From Paracoccaceae bacterium (GTDB lineage: Bacteria; Pseudomonadota; Alphaproteobacteria; Rhodobacterales; Rhodobacteraceae): DNA of 64,000 nucleotides. The notes below the pieces were generated by a model. It searched no databases. It was not told the DNA's origin and worked only from the letters and a program-made list of their open reading frames with translations. The stretch spans positions 1 to 64,000 of the forward strand of contig JAPPHA010000009.1 in the NCBI GenBank assembly GCA_028874915.1. Reading direction: 5' to 3'. Shown here piece by piece: positions 54,695-63,215 of this stretch; within the stretch, counting starts at the first letter, position 1; every line of letters starts with the position of its first letter. Position numbers and translations under genes: made by a program.

Positions 54695-54976
54695 TCAGTG
54701 ATAGTCCAGGTAGTTCACGTCGACCGCCGCGCCGTCCTCGAACCGGAACGTCACGCACCAGTTGCCCGACACCCGAACCGCCCAGTGCCCTTTCAGCGAC
54801 CCCTTCAACTCGTGCAGCCGGAACCCGGGCAGGTTCATGCCCTCCGGCCCCTGGCTGAGATCGAGCGCCGCCAGGATGTCCCTTAGCTTCTCGACATGCG
54901 TCGGAGCCACGTGGCGCGCCGTCTTCCCCTCGTACAGGGCCTTCAACCCGCCATGCCGGAACGACTTGATCATCAC
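54695..54976 (-). CDS. higB: HigB/RelE-family mRNA interferase toxin
   Basis: 93 residues. HigB pattern: MIKSFRHGGLKALYEGKTAR, then ALDLSQGPEGMNLPGFRLHE, LKGSLKGHWAVRVSGNWCVT and FRFEDGAAVDVNYLDYH with the ending of functional toxins. These act as ribosome-dependent mRNA endonucleases. First gene of the pair. A dead copy of its 5' half and promoter is at 2820-2964. Confidence 0.93.
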   Translation of the reverse strand: MMIKSFRHGGLKALYEGKTARHVAPTHVEKLRDILAALDLSQGPEGMNLPGFRLHELKGSLKGHWAVRVSGNWCVTFRFEDGAAVDVNYLDYH

Positions 54977-54995
54977 GCAACCATATCCCGTCGCC

Positions 54996-55007
54996 TGTCA
55001 GTTGACA
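54996..55007. promoter_or_regulatory. Palindromic operator upstream of higBA
   Basis: TGTCAGTTGACA, inverted repeat with 2-base spacer, about 20 bases upstream of the higB start. Its conservation at the decayed copy (2953-2964) supports a role in HigA binding. Confidence 0.5.
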
Positions 55008-55234
55008 ATTCACGATTCGAATGCCGTTAGTGCCGGCGGCATATCATCGGTCCTGTGGCATGATTGTTGCCGTCATCGTGCGCCCGCATCACGAACACTT
55101 CTCTCGGAGACCGTCATGCTTTACCGAGTCATGCCGCTGGGGGTCGTGGTCCTGTCGGACTCACGTTCAAGTCCGGCCGGAATCGCGTTCATTTCCGTCG
55201 GAATCTGCAAGCAACAAAGGATCGGAACTAAACA

Positions 55235-55699
55235 ATGGTACTCGATGAAGTAACGCGCGATCTTATTGACAAGTCGGTACTCTGTTGGCTGGCCACAGTT
55301 AGCGAGACCGGAGAGCCGAGTGTCTCACCAAAGGAGCTTTGGGGTATTGCCGGAGAAGACAGCTTGGTGATTGCCGACATCGCCTCTGCAAATAGCGTAG
55401 CCAACATCAGGAACCGATCGCGGGTCTGTGTCAGTTTCATTGAGATCTTCAGGCAAAAGGGCATGAAACTCTATGGTGAAGCGGAGATCATTCCAAGCAG
55501 CACCGACAGCTTTCAAGACTTGGGCGAAGAACTTCTGACAATAGCTGGAGATCGGTTTGTCGTAAGAAATCTGATCCACGTGCACGTTGATCGCGCCAGA
55601 AAAATCATCGCGCCCAGCTACATGTTTTTCCCTGATACAGATGAGGAGAAAATGATCCAGGAATCCTTTCGGACTTATGGCGTTCTTCCCGGGCTATGA
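55235..55699 (+). CDS. Pyridoxamine 5'-phosphate oxidase-like FMN-binding protein
   Basis: 154 residues. Split-barrel family outline: SVLCWLATVSETGEPSVSPK, LVIADIASANSVANIRNRSR, VCVSFIEIFRQKGMKLYGEA and FVVRNLIHVHVDRARKIIAP. Typical of small FMN or F420-type oxidoreductases of this superfamily; not the full PdxH. Function unknown. Local codon use is slightly more A+T-rich than neighbours. Single gene. Confidence 0.88.
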   Translation: MVLDEVTRDLIDKSVLCWLATVSETGEPSVSPKELWGIAGEDSLVIADIASANSVANIRNRSRVCVSFIEIFRQKGMKLYGEAEIIPSSTDSFQDLGEELLTIAGDRFVVRNLIHVHVDRARKIIAPSYMFFPDTDEEKMIQESFRTYGVLPGL

Positions 55700-56686
55700 A
55701 AGGAGATCTTTCCTTGTCTCTTGAACTGTCTCGTCGTAGCGGCGACCGGGGTGAACGCGGGCAAGTTATGGCATGTTCTGGAGCGCGCATCGGCAACAGG
55801 GCTGTCGTGGCCGTGCCAGAGCCACGGCTGCATGGAAGGCCTCTCCCGGCGAAGTGTCGGCTACCAACGCCAGCGGCGTACGTACCGGCGCGCAGACTCG
55901 GATCGAAATGCAACCGCAACGCCTGCCGTACGCGAGTAAGTCTGAGGCAGAAGTTCGACAAATCCGGAAAAAAGACTCAAGAGAGTATCGATCTAGGCGC
56001 TTTCCTACACAAGCTTGATACCCTCTCTATCCGCGACTCTATCGATCAGTTTCAATCTCTCGAAAGCTGCGCACCCACGACTCTATCGGTTCTTCGGGTT
56101 TCCGGCACCGCTTCAAGAGCCGCGTTTCGTTGGCGTCGTGATGCGGGTTCGCCGAAATACCCGAAATCACGGGGCTCAAGGGTCTGGCTTGCTTCTGATC
56201 CGGTCGGTCCCGGGCGCAGGTGTCGCCGTATCGAGACCGCCGAGCCGGCCGGCCGCCTCAATTCCGTAGCGATGGCCGGCGACAGCGATTCGCAGCGCCG
56301 GCCGTGTGGTCGAACCCGCGGCTGCCGTGCGTCGATCGAGTTGAGCGACCCTCGTCCGGGTTGTAACTCTATAGTTTCCGGTTCACTCACGCTTGCGGAA
56401 TACTCCCCTTCCTATTGTAGTCGAGCAGGAGTCACCCGACCGACAGCGCACGGCATTGCCGGCACACCGGCTGAATTGACACGGATTCGCATCAGGCCGA
56501 AAACAATATCCGCCTGAATCAATGTGTCGAAGCCCAAGCCATCGCGGCTTGCGGATTCAAGAGCGTCCTCGATGATCAGCCGGGTCGCCAGCGGCGTGAG
56601 AGCACTGCACCTGTCCGGCGATGCCAGTTGGCCTTCGGTCGGACCAGCAGGGGATTGCCGCTTTCAATCTGCCAGGCCGAAATCAA
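55700..56686. other. About 1 kb without a supported gene
   Basis: One long plus-strand frame (55696-56517) and several others are open, but their sequence is low in hydrophobic blocks, Arg/Ser-rich and has no motif; I treat them as chance frames in GC-rich DNA. Confidence 0.45.
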
Positions 56687-58345
56687 TCATTCCGTTGCCA
56701 GCCCGAAACGCGTTTTCGGCAGACCGCGCGAATCCGTCTGTATGGTCATCAGCTTGCCGGAATGCGGTGCACGGCTGGAGAATCCGGGAGGCAGGCGCAG
56801 ATACGTGGAAGTTACATACAGTGTCTTGAGGTCTGCTCCCCCGAAGGTGAGATTCATCGGCATGGGAACAGGCAGCGAAATCCGCTCGTCCAGCACGCCA
56901 TCGGGGGCAAACCGCTGGATGCTCCAGTTCCCGACCATGGTCGCCCAAACGAAGCCCTCGGCATCGACCGTAATGCCGTTTGGAACACCGACATCCCTGT
57001 TGCCCTCAATGAATCGCCTCTTGTTCTGCAACATGTTGCCGGCCGTCAGATCAAACGCCCAGACGCATTGGTCGAAGCCGTCCGAGAAATAGAGGGTCTG
57101 TCCATCCGGGCTCCAGGCCACGTTTTTCGGGAGGCCGATGCCCGGGCAGGCGATCCTGAACGACAGGTCTTGATCTATGCAGTACAGGTTGCCCTGCCCG
57201 GGCGTATTGTCCAGGGCCTGGGTGCCCGCCCAGAGGCACCCGTTCCCGTCAACCGACGCCGTGTTGAAGCGATTGTCCGGCATTTCGGGTTCTGGATCCA
57301 GCAACAGGGTTATCGTCCGCGCGCCCGCATCCCACCGATAAAGTCCCCGCCGCCCGGCAAGCACCAGGGTGCCGTTCTTCACAAGCGCGACGCCCCCTAT
57401 GATCTCGGGAAGAATGACGCGACCCGAACTGGCAGTCTCCGGATCGTACGATCGCAGCGCCGGAGCCAGGATATCCAGCCAGTAGAGCCTGCCTCGTTCC
57501 TCGTCCCAAAGAGGATTTTCTCCCATGTAGTCGCGTCCGGTTTCCAGCACTTCGACCCGCTTGTCCGTCGGGGAATCCGGCACGGGTGCCACGTAAGGAG
57601 TCGACATGCCCAGCGACGTATTTGACGATGCGCGCCTGGCCGCTTCCGCGATCACCCGTCCGCATTCATGATAGTAGCCGGATTCATACGACGCTGGCGG
57701 AAACTCACAGCACAATGCGCCACTCGGATGACCTGTCGTGTCCAGGATGGCTGATGCGACCCGCGTGGATCCTGTGACAGGATCCGGACGAATCGTATAG
57801 CCGAGAGCCTTCGCCAGGGCGATGTCCGAATGGCCGCCTTCGCCGGAACGCTTTCCGGGCGGCAGGGCAGCCAGAATGACGTGGCCCGGGGCACTGTCCT
57901 TGATGGACAGCCGCGGCCAGACCGTGACAACGCTGCTCTGTGATGCATCTGGATCTTCAAAATCCAGGACGAAGACAGCATCGCTGTCCCGAACGTACAG
58001 ACAGGCAGGGACTCGAAGCCGGCGAGTCAGCCGGGACAGTTCAGGTTTGCTCGCCTTGATGAGATCTGAACAGTCCAGTGCCCCGCGCGTCAGGTCGAGC
58101 ACTCTCGACCCGATCGAATACCTTCGGATCTGGGGATCATAGCGGACGAGCTGCCGGCTCTGGAGCGCCGCGAGCAGGCGGTGCAGCGATGCCTTGGGAA
58201 TCCCGAGCTTTTCCTGCAGCTCGCCGAATTTCGGTTTCTCCACCTCCAGGGCGACCGCGAACAGGACGTCGAGGCCCCGAAAGAGCGTTTGCGCGCCCCG
58301 TACTTCCGAAACGCCGGTTTGTGATCGAGGTCCGTCCTTGGTCAT
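56687..58345 (-). CDS. IclR-type regulator fused to SMP-30/gluconolactonase domain
   Basis: 552 residues. Residues 1-245 are an IclR regulator: winged helix AQTLFRGLDVLFAVALEVEK, FGELQEKLGIPKASLHRLLA, then the effector domain with SAPGHVILAALPPGK and a Cys in GALCCEFPPASYESG. Residues 260-552 are an SMP-30 beta propeller with its metal ligands: YMGENPLWDEERGRLYWLDI (Glu), NRFNTASVDGNGCLWAGT (Asn), PKNVAWSPDGQTLYFSDGFD and VPNGITVDAEGFVWATMV (Asn/Asp). Both halves are complete, so a sugar lactone could be sensed or hydrolysed by the regulator itself. Divergent from the SDR-ABC operon it probably controls. Confidence 0.92.
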   Translation of the reverse strand: MTKDGPRSQTGVSEVRGAQTLFRGLDVLFAVALEVEKPKFGELQEKLGIPKASLHRLLAALQSRQLVRYDPQIRRYSIGSRVLDLTRGALDCSDLIKASKPELSRLTRRLRVPACLYVRDSDAVFVLDFEDPDASQSSVVTVWPRLSIKDSAPGHVILAALPPGKRSGEGGHSDIALAKALGYTIRPDPVTGSTRVASAILDTTGHPSGALCCEFPPASYESGYYHECGRVIAEAARRASSNTSLGMSTPYVAPVPDSPTDKRVEVLETGRDYMGENPLWDEERGRLYWLDILAPALRSYDPETASSGRVILPEIIGGVALVKNGTLVLAGRRGLYRWDAGARTITLLLDPEPEMPDNRFNTASVDGNGCLWAGTQALDNTPGQGNLYCIDQDLSFRIACPGIGLPKNVAWSPDGQTLYFSDGFDQCVWAFDLTAGNMLQNKRRFIEGNRDVGVPNGITVDAEGFVWATMVGNWSIQRFAPDGVLDERISLPVPMPMNLTFGGADLKTLYVTSTYLRLPPGFSSRAPHSGKLMTIQTDSRGLPKTRFGLATE

Positions 58346-58397
58346 CGGGTCACCTTAACAAGTCCGGAAAATTCTTTCCAGTTTTTGGGCACAATCG

Positions 58398-58426
58398 TTG
58401 ACAAATCAATTAGTCTATCATAATAT
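58398..58426 (+). promoter_or_regulatory. Sigma-70-type promoter of the SDR-ABC operon
   Basis: TTGACA (58398-58403), 17-base spacer, TAATAT (58421-58426), a near-consensus promoter reading toward the SDR gene, in the AT-rich divergent region. Close enough to the IclR-SMP-30 start to be regulated by it. Confidence 0.7.
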
Positions 58427-58513
58427 GGAACAAAATACAGTTTAGTCTGGATAAGCCCCATTGGAAAAAACTCAAGATACAAGCCTTCACCAGAAGTGCA
58501 CGTTGTAGAACCT

Positions 58514-59341
58514 ATGGCGGCGCCTGCGACGGGTGGGTCGCTTGAAGGCGCACGTGTTCTCGTCACCGGCGGGAGCCGGGGCATTGCCGCCGCCATCGCC
58601 CTGAGCGCGGCCGCATCGGGAGCGCATGTCGCAATGAATCACTGTTCGGAAGCCGATCGGTTGGCCGGTCATTCGGGTGCCGGCGAAAGACTGATCGGGA
58701 AGATGAAGGAAATCGGCGGACGCGCAGTGTCGATCGACATGAACCTGTCAGGGAACGATGCCGGACGCACCGTGGTCCGGAAAGCCAGGCGCGCGCTAGG
58801 CGGCATCGATTGTCTCGTGTTGTCGGCGTCGATCCAGGTCGAAAAACCGTTTGTTGAACAAACGCGTGACGATCTCGACCAACAGCTCTTGCTGAACCTC
58901 CGCGCGAATATTGCCATCCTGCAGGCAACTCTTCCCGGTATGGCTGCGAACCGGTATGGCCGCGTCCTGTCGATCGGCAGCGTCCAGGAGGTCGCGCCGT
59001 CGGTTCAAATGCCGGTCTACACCATGACCAAGGCTGCCATGAAGGCCCTGATCGAGGGCCTTGCCCTGGAATATGCGCCTCAAGGTGTAACCCTGAACAC
59101 ACTGTCTCCCGGACTCATCGCGACGGACAGGAACGAACGCCATCGCGCCGACGCCGCAAACTGGGAGTCCATCCAGAGCCGTGCCAACCCGATGGGCCGC
59201 GCCGGCATGCCGGCAGAACTGGTTCCCAGCGCCATTCTCCTGTTGTCACCCGAATCCGCCTTCATAACGGGGGCTACGCTCTACGCGACCGGGGGCGCGC
59301 ACATCCAGAATTCGGATCGAGCGGTACAACCCAAAACCTGA
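58514..59341 (+). CDS. Short-chain dehydrogenase/reductase
   Basis: 275 residues from ATG 58514 (MAAPATGGSLEG); GTG 58496 is in frame too. Cofactor motif VLVTGGSRGIAAAIALSAAA; structural NLRANIAILQATLPGMAANR; catalytic Ser in LSIGSVQEVAPS and Tyr/Lys in MPVYTMTKAAMKALIEG, then LNTLSPGLIATDRNERHRAD and GATLYATGGAHI. Probably NAD(P)-linked oxidation of a sugar or its derivative. First gene of the operon with the peptide/oligosaccharide-type transporter. Confidence 0.93.
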   Translation: MAAPATGGSLEGARVLVTGGSRGIAAAIALSAAASGAHVAMNHCSEADRLAGHSGAGERLIGKMKEIGGRAVSIDMNLSGNDAGRTVVRKARRALGGIDCLVLSASIQVEKPFVEQTRDDLDQQLLLNLRANIAILQATLPGMAANRYGRVLSIGSVQEVAPSVQMPVYTMTKAAMKALIEGLALEYAPQGVTLNTLSPGLIATDRNERHRADAANWESIQSRANPMGRAGMPAELVPSAILLLSPESAFITGATLYATGGAHIQNSDRAVQPKT

Positions 59342-59367
59342 CAGAAAACCGAAACCGGGAGAAGAAA

Positions 59368-61140
59368 ATGCGTAAGAACACATTGACACTCACCTGTGCC
59401 GCAACCGTGCTTGCCGGTACGAGTTTCCTGGAATGGCCACTGGCCGAAGCCCAGAGCATCAAGGAAATCCCGCGCGAGGACATTCTCGTCATCGCCGGCC
59501 CGTCTTCGGGTCAGACGACCTTCCCGTCTCCTGCGGTGGCGAATCCCTACCTTGTTGGAGCCGATATCCGAACCGGCATCAAGGCAATGTTTGAACCCCT
59601 GTTCTACTACAACGCCTTCGAGGACAGGGAGATCCCCTGGCTGGCAAAGGGGTTTCAATTCAGCGACGACTTCAAGACCGTCACCTTGATCCTGCGTGAC
59701 GGCGTGAATTGGAGCGACGGTGAACCATTCAATGCCGACGACGTCGTATTCACGGCGGACCTCCTGATCAACAACGCTGCGGGGAATGCGGAACTGTTCA
59801 GTGCGACGGACTTCGCGGCCGCAACCGAGAACGTCAAGAAAATGGACGATCTCACAGTCCAGTTCAATCTCAAGAACCCGATGCCACGCTATGCCCGGCG
59901 TTTCCTGATGAACTATTTCGGCAATGGTCTGTTCTGGCTGCCCGAGCACATCTGGTCCATGACCGACAATCCGGCCGAGTTCACCAATTACAACCCTGAG
60001 GCGGGATGGCCCGTAACGACGGGACCTTGGACACTCGTCGTCTCTTCGCCAACGCAGATCTTCATGGACCGCCGCGACGACTGGTGGGCTGCCGAAACCG
60101 GCTTCCATGCGCTGCCGGAAATGGAGCGGATCGTCGGGGTTCCATTCGTGAACACGGACCGGGGCGCCCAGCTGATTGCGACGAACACCGCCGACATCAC
60201 GATGGACTTCCCGACCGCGGCGTTGATCCAGAACATCATACGCCAGAACCCGAAAGTGACGACCTTCAGCGGCGACGCCAATCCCTATGGCAGCCTCGAT
60301 TGGTGGGAAAGCTCGCTGTATTTCAACATGCAGTCTGACAACCTGCCCGAAAAGGCCGTTCGCCGCGCAATGGACCTGGCGATCGACCGCGAAAAGCTGA
60401 TCGCAGTGGCCTATACCGGAGCTTCCGAAGCCTCACGGACGCCATTCCCGGCCTATGCGCCGCTCATGCCATACATCGAGTTGTCCGAGGCGGCGGCGGA
60501 AAGGCATGGTGCTGCGAAGTTCGATCCCGAAGGGTCCGTGGCGCTGATGGAAGCCGCTGGCTACCAGAAGGACGCTGAAGGTTTCTGGGCCAGGGACGGC
60601 CAGCGGATTTCCTACGAAGTCCAGGTGATACCGCCGAAGCGGGCCGTCGGGCCGGTCGTTATCCAGCTGTTGCGAAACTCCGGATTCGACGTGAGCTTTG
60701 CTTCTTCGCCGGAAACGCCGAAGATGCTGTTCACCGGTCAGTACGATATCGGAATCTTCGGTCACAACGGGTCGATCGACTCACCGCTCGAGACGCTGCG
60801 GCTTTATCACTGCGACAATGCGTTCCCGCTGGACAGCGGGATCGTCAGCCGGGCGATCGCGCGCTGGTGCAACGAAGAGTATTCCGCGTTGGTCGATGAA
60901 TTCGCGACGTTCGCGGACGGCGATCCGGCAGCGCTGGATGTGTTCGCCGAGGCGATGGATCTGTGGTACGCGGATGCCATAGAAGCTCCGCTCAGCCAAT
61001 GGTACCATCGTATTCCGATGAACCAAACCTACTGGACCAATTATCCAAGCGCGGAAAACCCGTATATTCAGCCCGCGTTCTGGTACATCACCGGTCAGGC
61101 AGGATACCTGTTCCTGAACCTGGAACGCGCGGGGAACTGA
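59368..61140 (+). CDS. ABC substrate-binding protein, dipeptide/oligosaccharide family (SBP_bac_5)
   Basis: 590 residues, 26 bases after the SDR gene, behind CGGGAGAAGAAA. Signal peptide TLTCAATVLAGTSFLEWPLA. Family blocks: PWLAKGFQFSDDFKTVTLIL, RDGVNWSDGEPFNADDVVFT, VTTGPWTLVVSSPTQIFMDR, VRRAMDLAIDREKLI and YDIGIFGHNGSIDSPLETLR. COG0747-type proteins of this length bind peptides or, in sugar operons, oligosaccharides; the SMP-30 regulator next door favours a sugar-derived ligand. Partners are the two permeases and ATPase downstream. Confidence 0.93.
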   Translation: MRKNTLTLTCAATVLAGTSFLEWPLAEAQSIKEIPREDILVIAGPSSGQTTFPSPAVANPYLVGADIRTGIKAMFEPLFYYNAFEDREIPWLAKGFQFSDDFKTVTLILRDGVNWSDGEPFNADDVVFTADLLINNAAGNAELFSATDFAAATENVKKMDDLTVQFNLKNPMPRYARRFLMNYFGNGLFWLPEHIWSMTDNPAEFTNYNPEAGWPVTTGPWTLVVSSPTQIFMDRRDDWWAAETGFHALPEMERIVGVPFVNTDRGAQLIATNTADITMDFPTAALIQNIIRQNPKVTTFSGDANPYGSLDWWESSLYFNMQSDNLPEKAVRRAMDLAIDREKLIAVAYTGASEASRTPFPAYAPLMPYIELSEAAAERHGAAKFDPEGSVALMEAAGYQKDAEGFWARDGQRISYEVQVIPPKRAVGPVVIQLLRNSGFDVSFASSPETPKMLFTGQYDIGIFGHNGSIDSPLETLRLYHCDNAFPLDSGIVSRAIARWCNEEYSALVDEFATFADGDPAALDVFAEAMDLWYADAIEAPLSQWYHRIPMNQTYWTNYPSAENPYIQPAFWYITGQAGYLFLNLERAGN

Positions 61141-61148
61141 GTCCCCGT

Positions 61149-61183
61149 TTCCGGCGGGCGGGTCGGTGAACCGGCTCGCCGGA
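61149..61183 (+). other. Stem-loop between binding protein and permease genes
   Basis: TCCGGCG and CGCCGGA arms with an inner CCGG pairing form a GC-rich hairpin right after the binding-protein stop. No T-run follows. Such structures often stabilise the upstream message so that more binding protein than permease is made. Confidence 0.45.
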
Positions 61184-61257
61184 ACTCTCCGGAAGGGAAC
61201 GGCCGCGCGCCGAGTTCGATCCTCCGGATCCAAGACATGTGTGGCTTGGGAGGGGCC

Positions 61258-62262
61258 ATGGACCTTTCCAGGATCATAAAGCGGCTCGTCTTGACGGCGT
61301 TTGTTTTTTTCGGTGCCGCGACGCTCAACTTCTTCTTGCCCAGATTCTCGGGCGGCGATCCGATCGCCGAGCGGTTGGCGCAGTTGGGGGATTCCGGCGG
61401 GACAATGAGCGCCGACGCCCTGAGTGCCATGATCGCCAGCTACAACGAGCGCTTCGGGCTCGATCTGCCGATTTGGGAACAATATCTCAATTATCTTTGG
61501 GACATGATGCGCCTGGATTTCGGGTATTCGATCGCCTATTTCCCGACACGTGTCTGGACGCTGATCGGACAGGCCCTTCCCTGGACGATCGGGCTGATGA
61601 TCACGACCACGCTGATCGCCTTCCTGGCCGGGTCGTTCCTTGGAGCATTTGCCGTATGGCGAAAAAACGCCATGACCGGCACGCTCATGCCGCTCATGAT
61701 GGTGTTTGCCGCCGTTCCCTTCTACTTGGTCGGTCTCCTGCTAATCTTCTTCCTCGGGTATCAACTGCGCTGGTTTCCGACCGGCGGTGGATTTTCTCCC
61801 CTGGTGCTGCCGAGTTGGGAATTGGATTTTGCGTTCAACGTCCTCTACCATGCCTGCTTGCCAGCCGCCTCGATCGTCCTTTCGTCGATTGGCATCTGGG
61901 CCTTGGCAATGCGGGGAATGATGGTCACTGTCGCGGGCCAGGACTACATGACCTTCGCCCGCGCCCGCGGCCTGAGCGATCGGCGCATGTTTTTCAGTTA
62001 CGGGATCCGGAACGCGATCCTTCCCCAGGTGACGACGCTGGGTTTGGCGCTGGGACAGGTGGTCACCGGTGCCATACTTGTCGAGATCGTCTTTTCGTAC
62101 CCGGGCCTGGGTAACTTGCTCCTTCAGGCCGTGCGCGGTGCAGACTACTTCACAGTGTACGGCATCGTCATGATCCTTGTCCTGACGATCTGCTTCGTCA
62201 CCCTTGTGCTAGATCTCATTTATCCCCTCCTCGACCCGAGGGTTCGCCAGGGCGCGCCATGA
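61258..62262 (+). CDS. ABC permease, DppB type
   Basis: 334 residues from ATG 61258 after GGGAGGGGCC (ATG 61237 less likely). Six helices (LVLTAFVFFGAATLNFFLPR first), the DppB-type N-terminal loop with NERFGLDLPIWEQYLNYLWD, and the EAA loop DYMTFARARGLSDRRMFFSY with GIRNAILPQVTTLGLALGQV. Forms the channel with the DppC-type permease; its stop overlaps the next ATG by four bases. Confidence 0.94.
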   Translation: MDLSRIIKRLVLTAFVFFGAATLNFFLPRFSGGDPIAERLAQLGDSGGTMSADALSAMIASYNERFGLDLPIWEQYLNYLWDMMRLDFGYSIAYFPTRVWTLIGQALPWTIGLMITTTLIAFLAGSFLGAFAVWRKNAMTGTLMPLMMVFAAVPFYLVGLLLIFFLGYQLRWFPTGGGFSPLVLPSWELDFAFNVLYHACLPAASIVLSSIGIWALAMRGMMVTVAGQDYMTFARARGLSDRRMFFSYGIRNAILPQVTTLGLALGQVVTGAILVEIVFSYPGLGNLLLQAVRGADYFTVYGIVMILVLTICFVTLVLDLIYPLLDPRVRQGAP

Positions 62263-63215
62263 CGAAAGGGCATGCCTCGACCGGCAAACCGATTCCCGCA
62301 AGCCCGAAGTCCGAAGACCACATCATCGTGCTTGGGACCACGCCTGCGCATGAACGTCAATTCATGGACCGGCTCCTGAGCTACTGCCGCAGGAACCCGG
62401 CGTTTCCGATCGGACTCGCGCTCCTCTGCTTCCTGGTGACGTTCGCCGGATTCGGGCGCCTCCTTTGGCCCGTGGAACTCGCGCAACCCCTGTCAGCGAC
62501 ACCCTACTTGCCGCCGAACGCCCAAAACCCCTTCGGCACCGATACGCAGGGCCGCGACGTCCTTGCCGTCACGATCGCCGGAACCTGGCTGACCATGCGC
62601 ACAGGCATCATCGCCGCGGCGCTCGGAACCGTCCTCGGCAGCGCACTCGGGTTTGCATCGGGCTACTTTGGCGGCTGGGTTGACAATGTCGTAAACTGGA
62701 TCGTGGACGTCCTCTTGACGGTGCCGGCGATATTGATCCTTGTCGTGATCGCCGCGTCGATCCAGGGCCAGCTGTCCTCGCTATCCATGGCGTTCATCAT
62801 CTCGCTCTTGGCGTGGCGCCGCCCGACACGGCAGGTTCGCAGCCAGGTTCTCGTCATGCGGAACATGGGCTATGTCGACACGGCCCGCCTCTCTGGCATG
62901 TCCGGTTTCGAAATCATCGTGCGCGAACTGGTGCCGAACCTCCTCCCCTACCTGGTGGCCGTATTCGTGTTGGCAGTGTCGGCGTCGATTCTTGCTGCCG
63001 TCGGCCTCCAGGCCATGGGCCTCGGGCCGCAAAACGAACCGACGCTCGGAATGACCGTTTACTGGATGATGTACTACTCGGCGTTTTTGCAGGGTCTTTG
63101 GTGGTGGATCGTACCTCCGGTCTTCGTCATCATCCTGCTCTTCGTGGGATTTTACATGCTCTCGTCCGGCCTGGATGAATTCGCCAATCCGCGCCTTCGC
63201 CAGGACATACGCTGA
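62259..63215 (+). CDS. ABC permease, DppC type
   Basis: 318 residues, start coupled to the previous stop (ATGA). N-terminal cytoplasmic segment, helix FPIGLALLCFLVTFAGFGRL, then NPFGTDTQGRDVLAVTIAGT, the hallmark of DppC/OppC permeases, five further helices, and the EAA region NMGYVDTARLSGMSGFEIIV with RELVPNLLPYLVAVFVLAVS. Stop and the ATPase start share one base (TGATG). Confidence 0.94.
   Translation: MTKGHASTGKPIPASPKSEDHIIVLGTTPAHERQFMDRLLSYCRRNPAFPIGLALLCFLVTFAGFGRLLWPVELAQPLSATPYLPPNAQNPFGTDTQGRDVLAVTIAGTWLTMRTGIIAAALGTVLGSALGFASGYFGGWVDNVVNWIVDVLLTVPAILILVVIAASIQGQLSSLSMAFIISLLAWRRPTRQVRSQVLVMRNMGYVDTARLSGMSGFEIIVRELVPNLLPYLVAVFVLAVSASILAAVGLQAMGLGPQNEPTLGMTVYWMMYYSAFLQGLWWWIVPPVFVIILLFVGFYMLSSGLDEFANPRLRQDIR

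Noticed and set aside
55696..56517. 273-codon plus-strand frame
   Set aside because: Starts in the end of the PNPOx-like gene, is rich in Arg/Ser, and shows no family motif; treated as a chance open frame.
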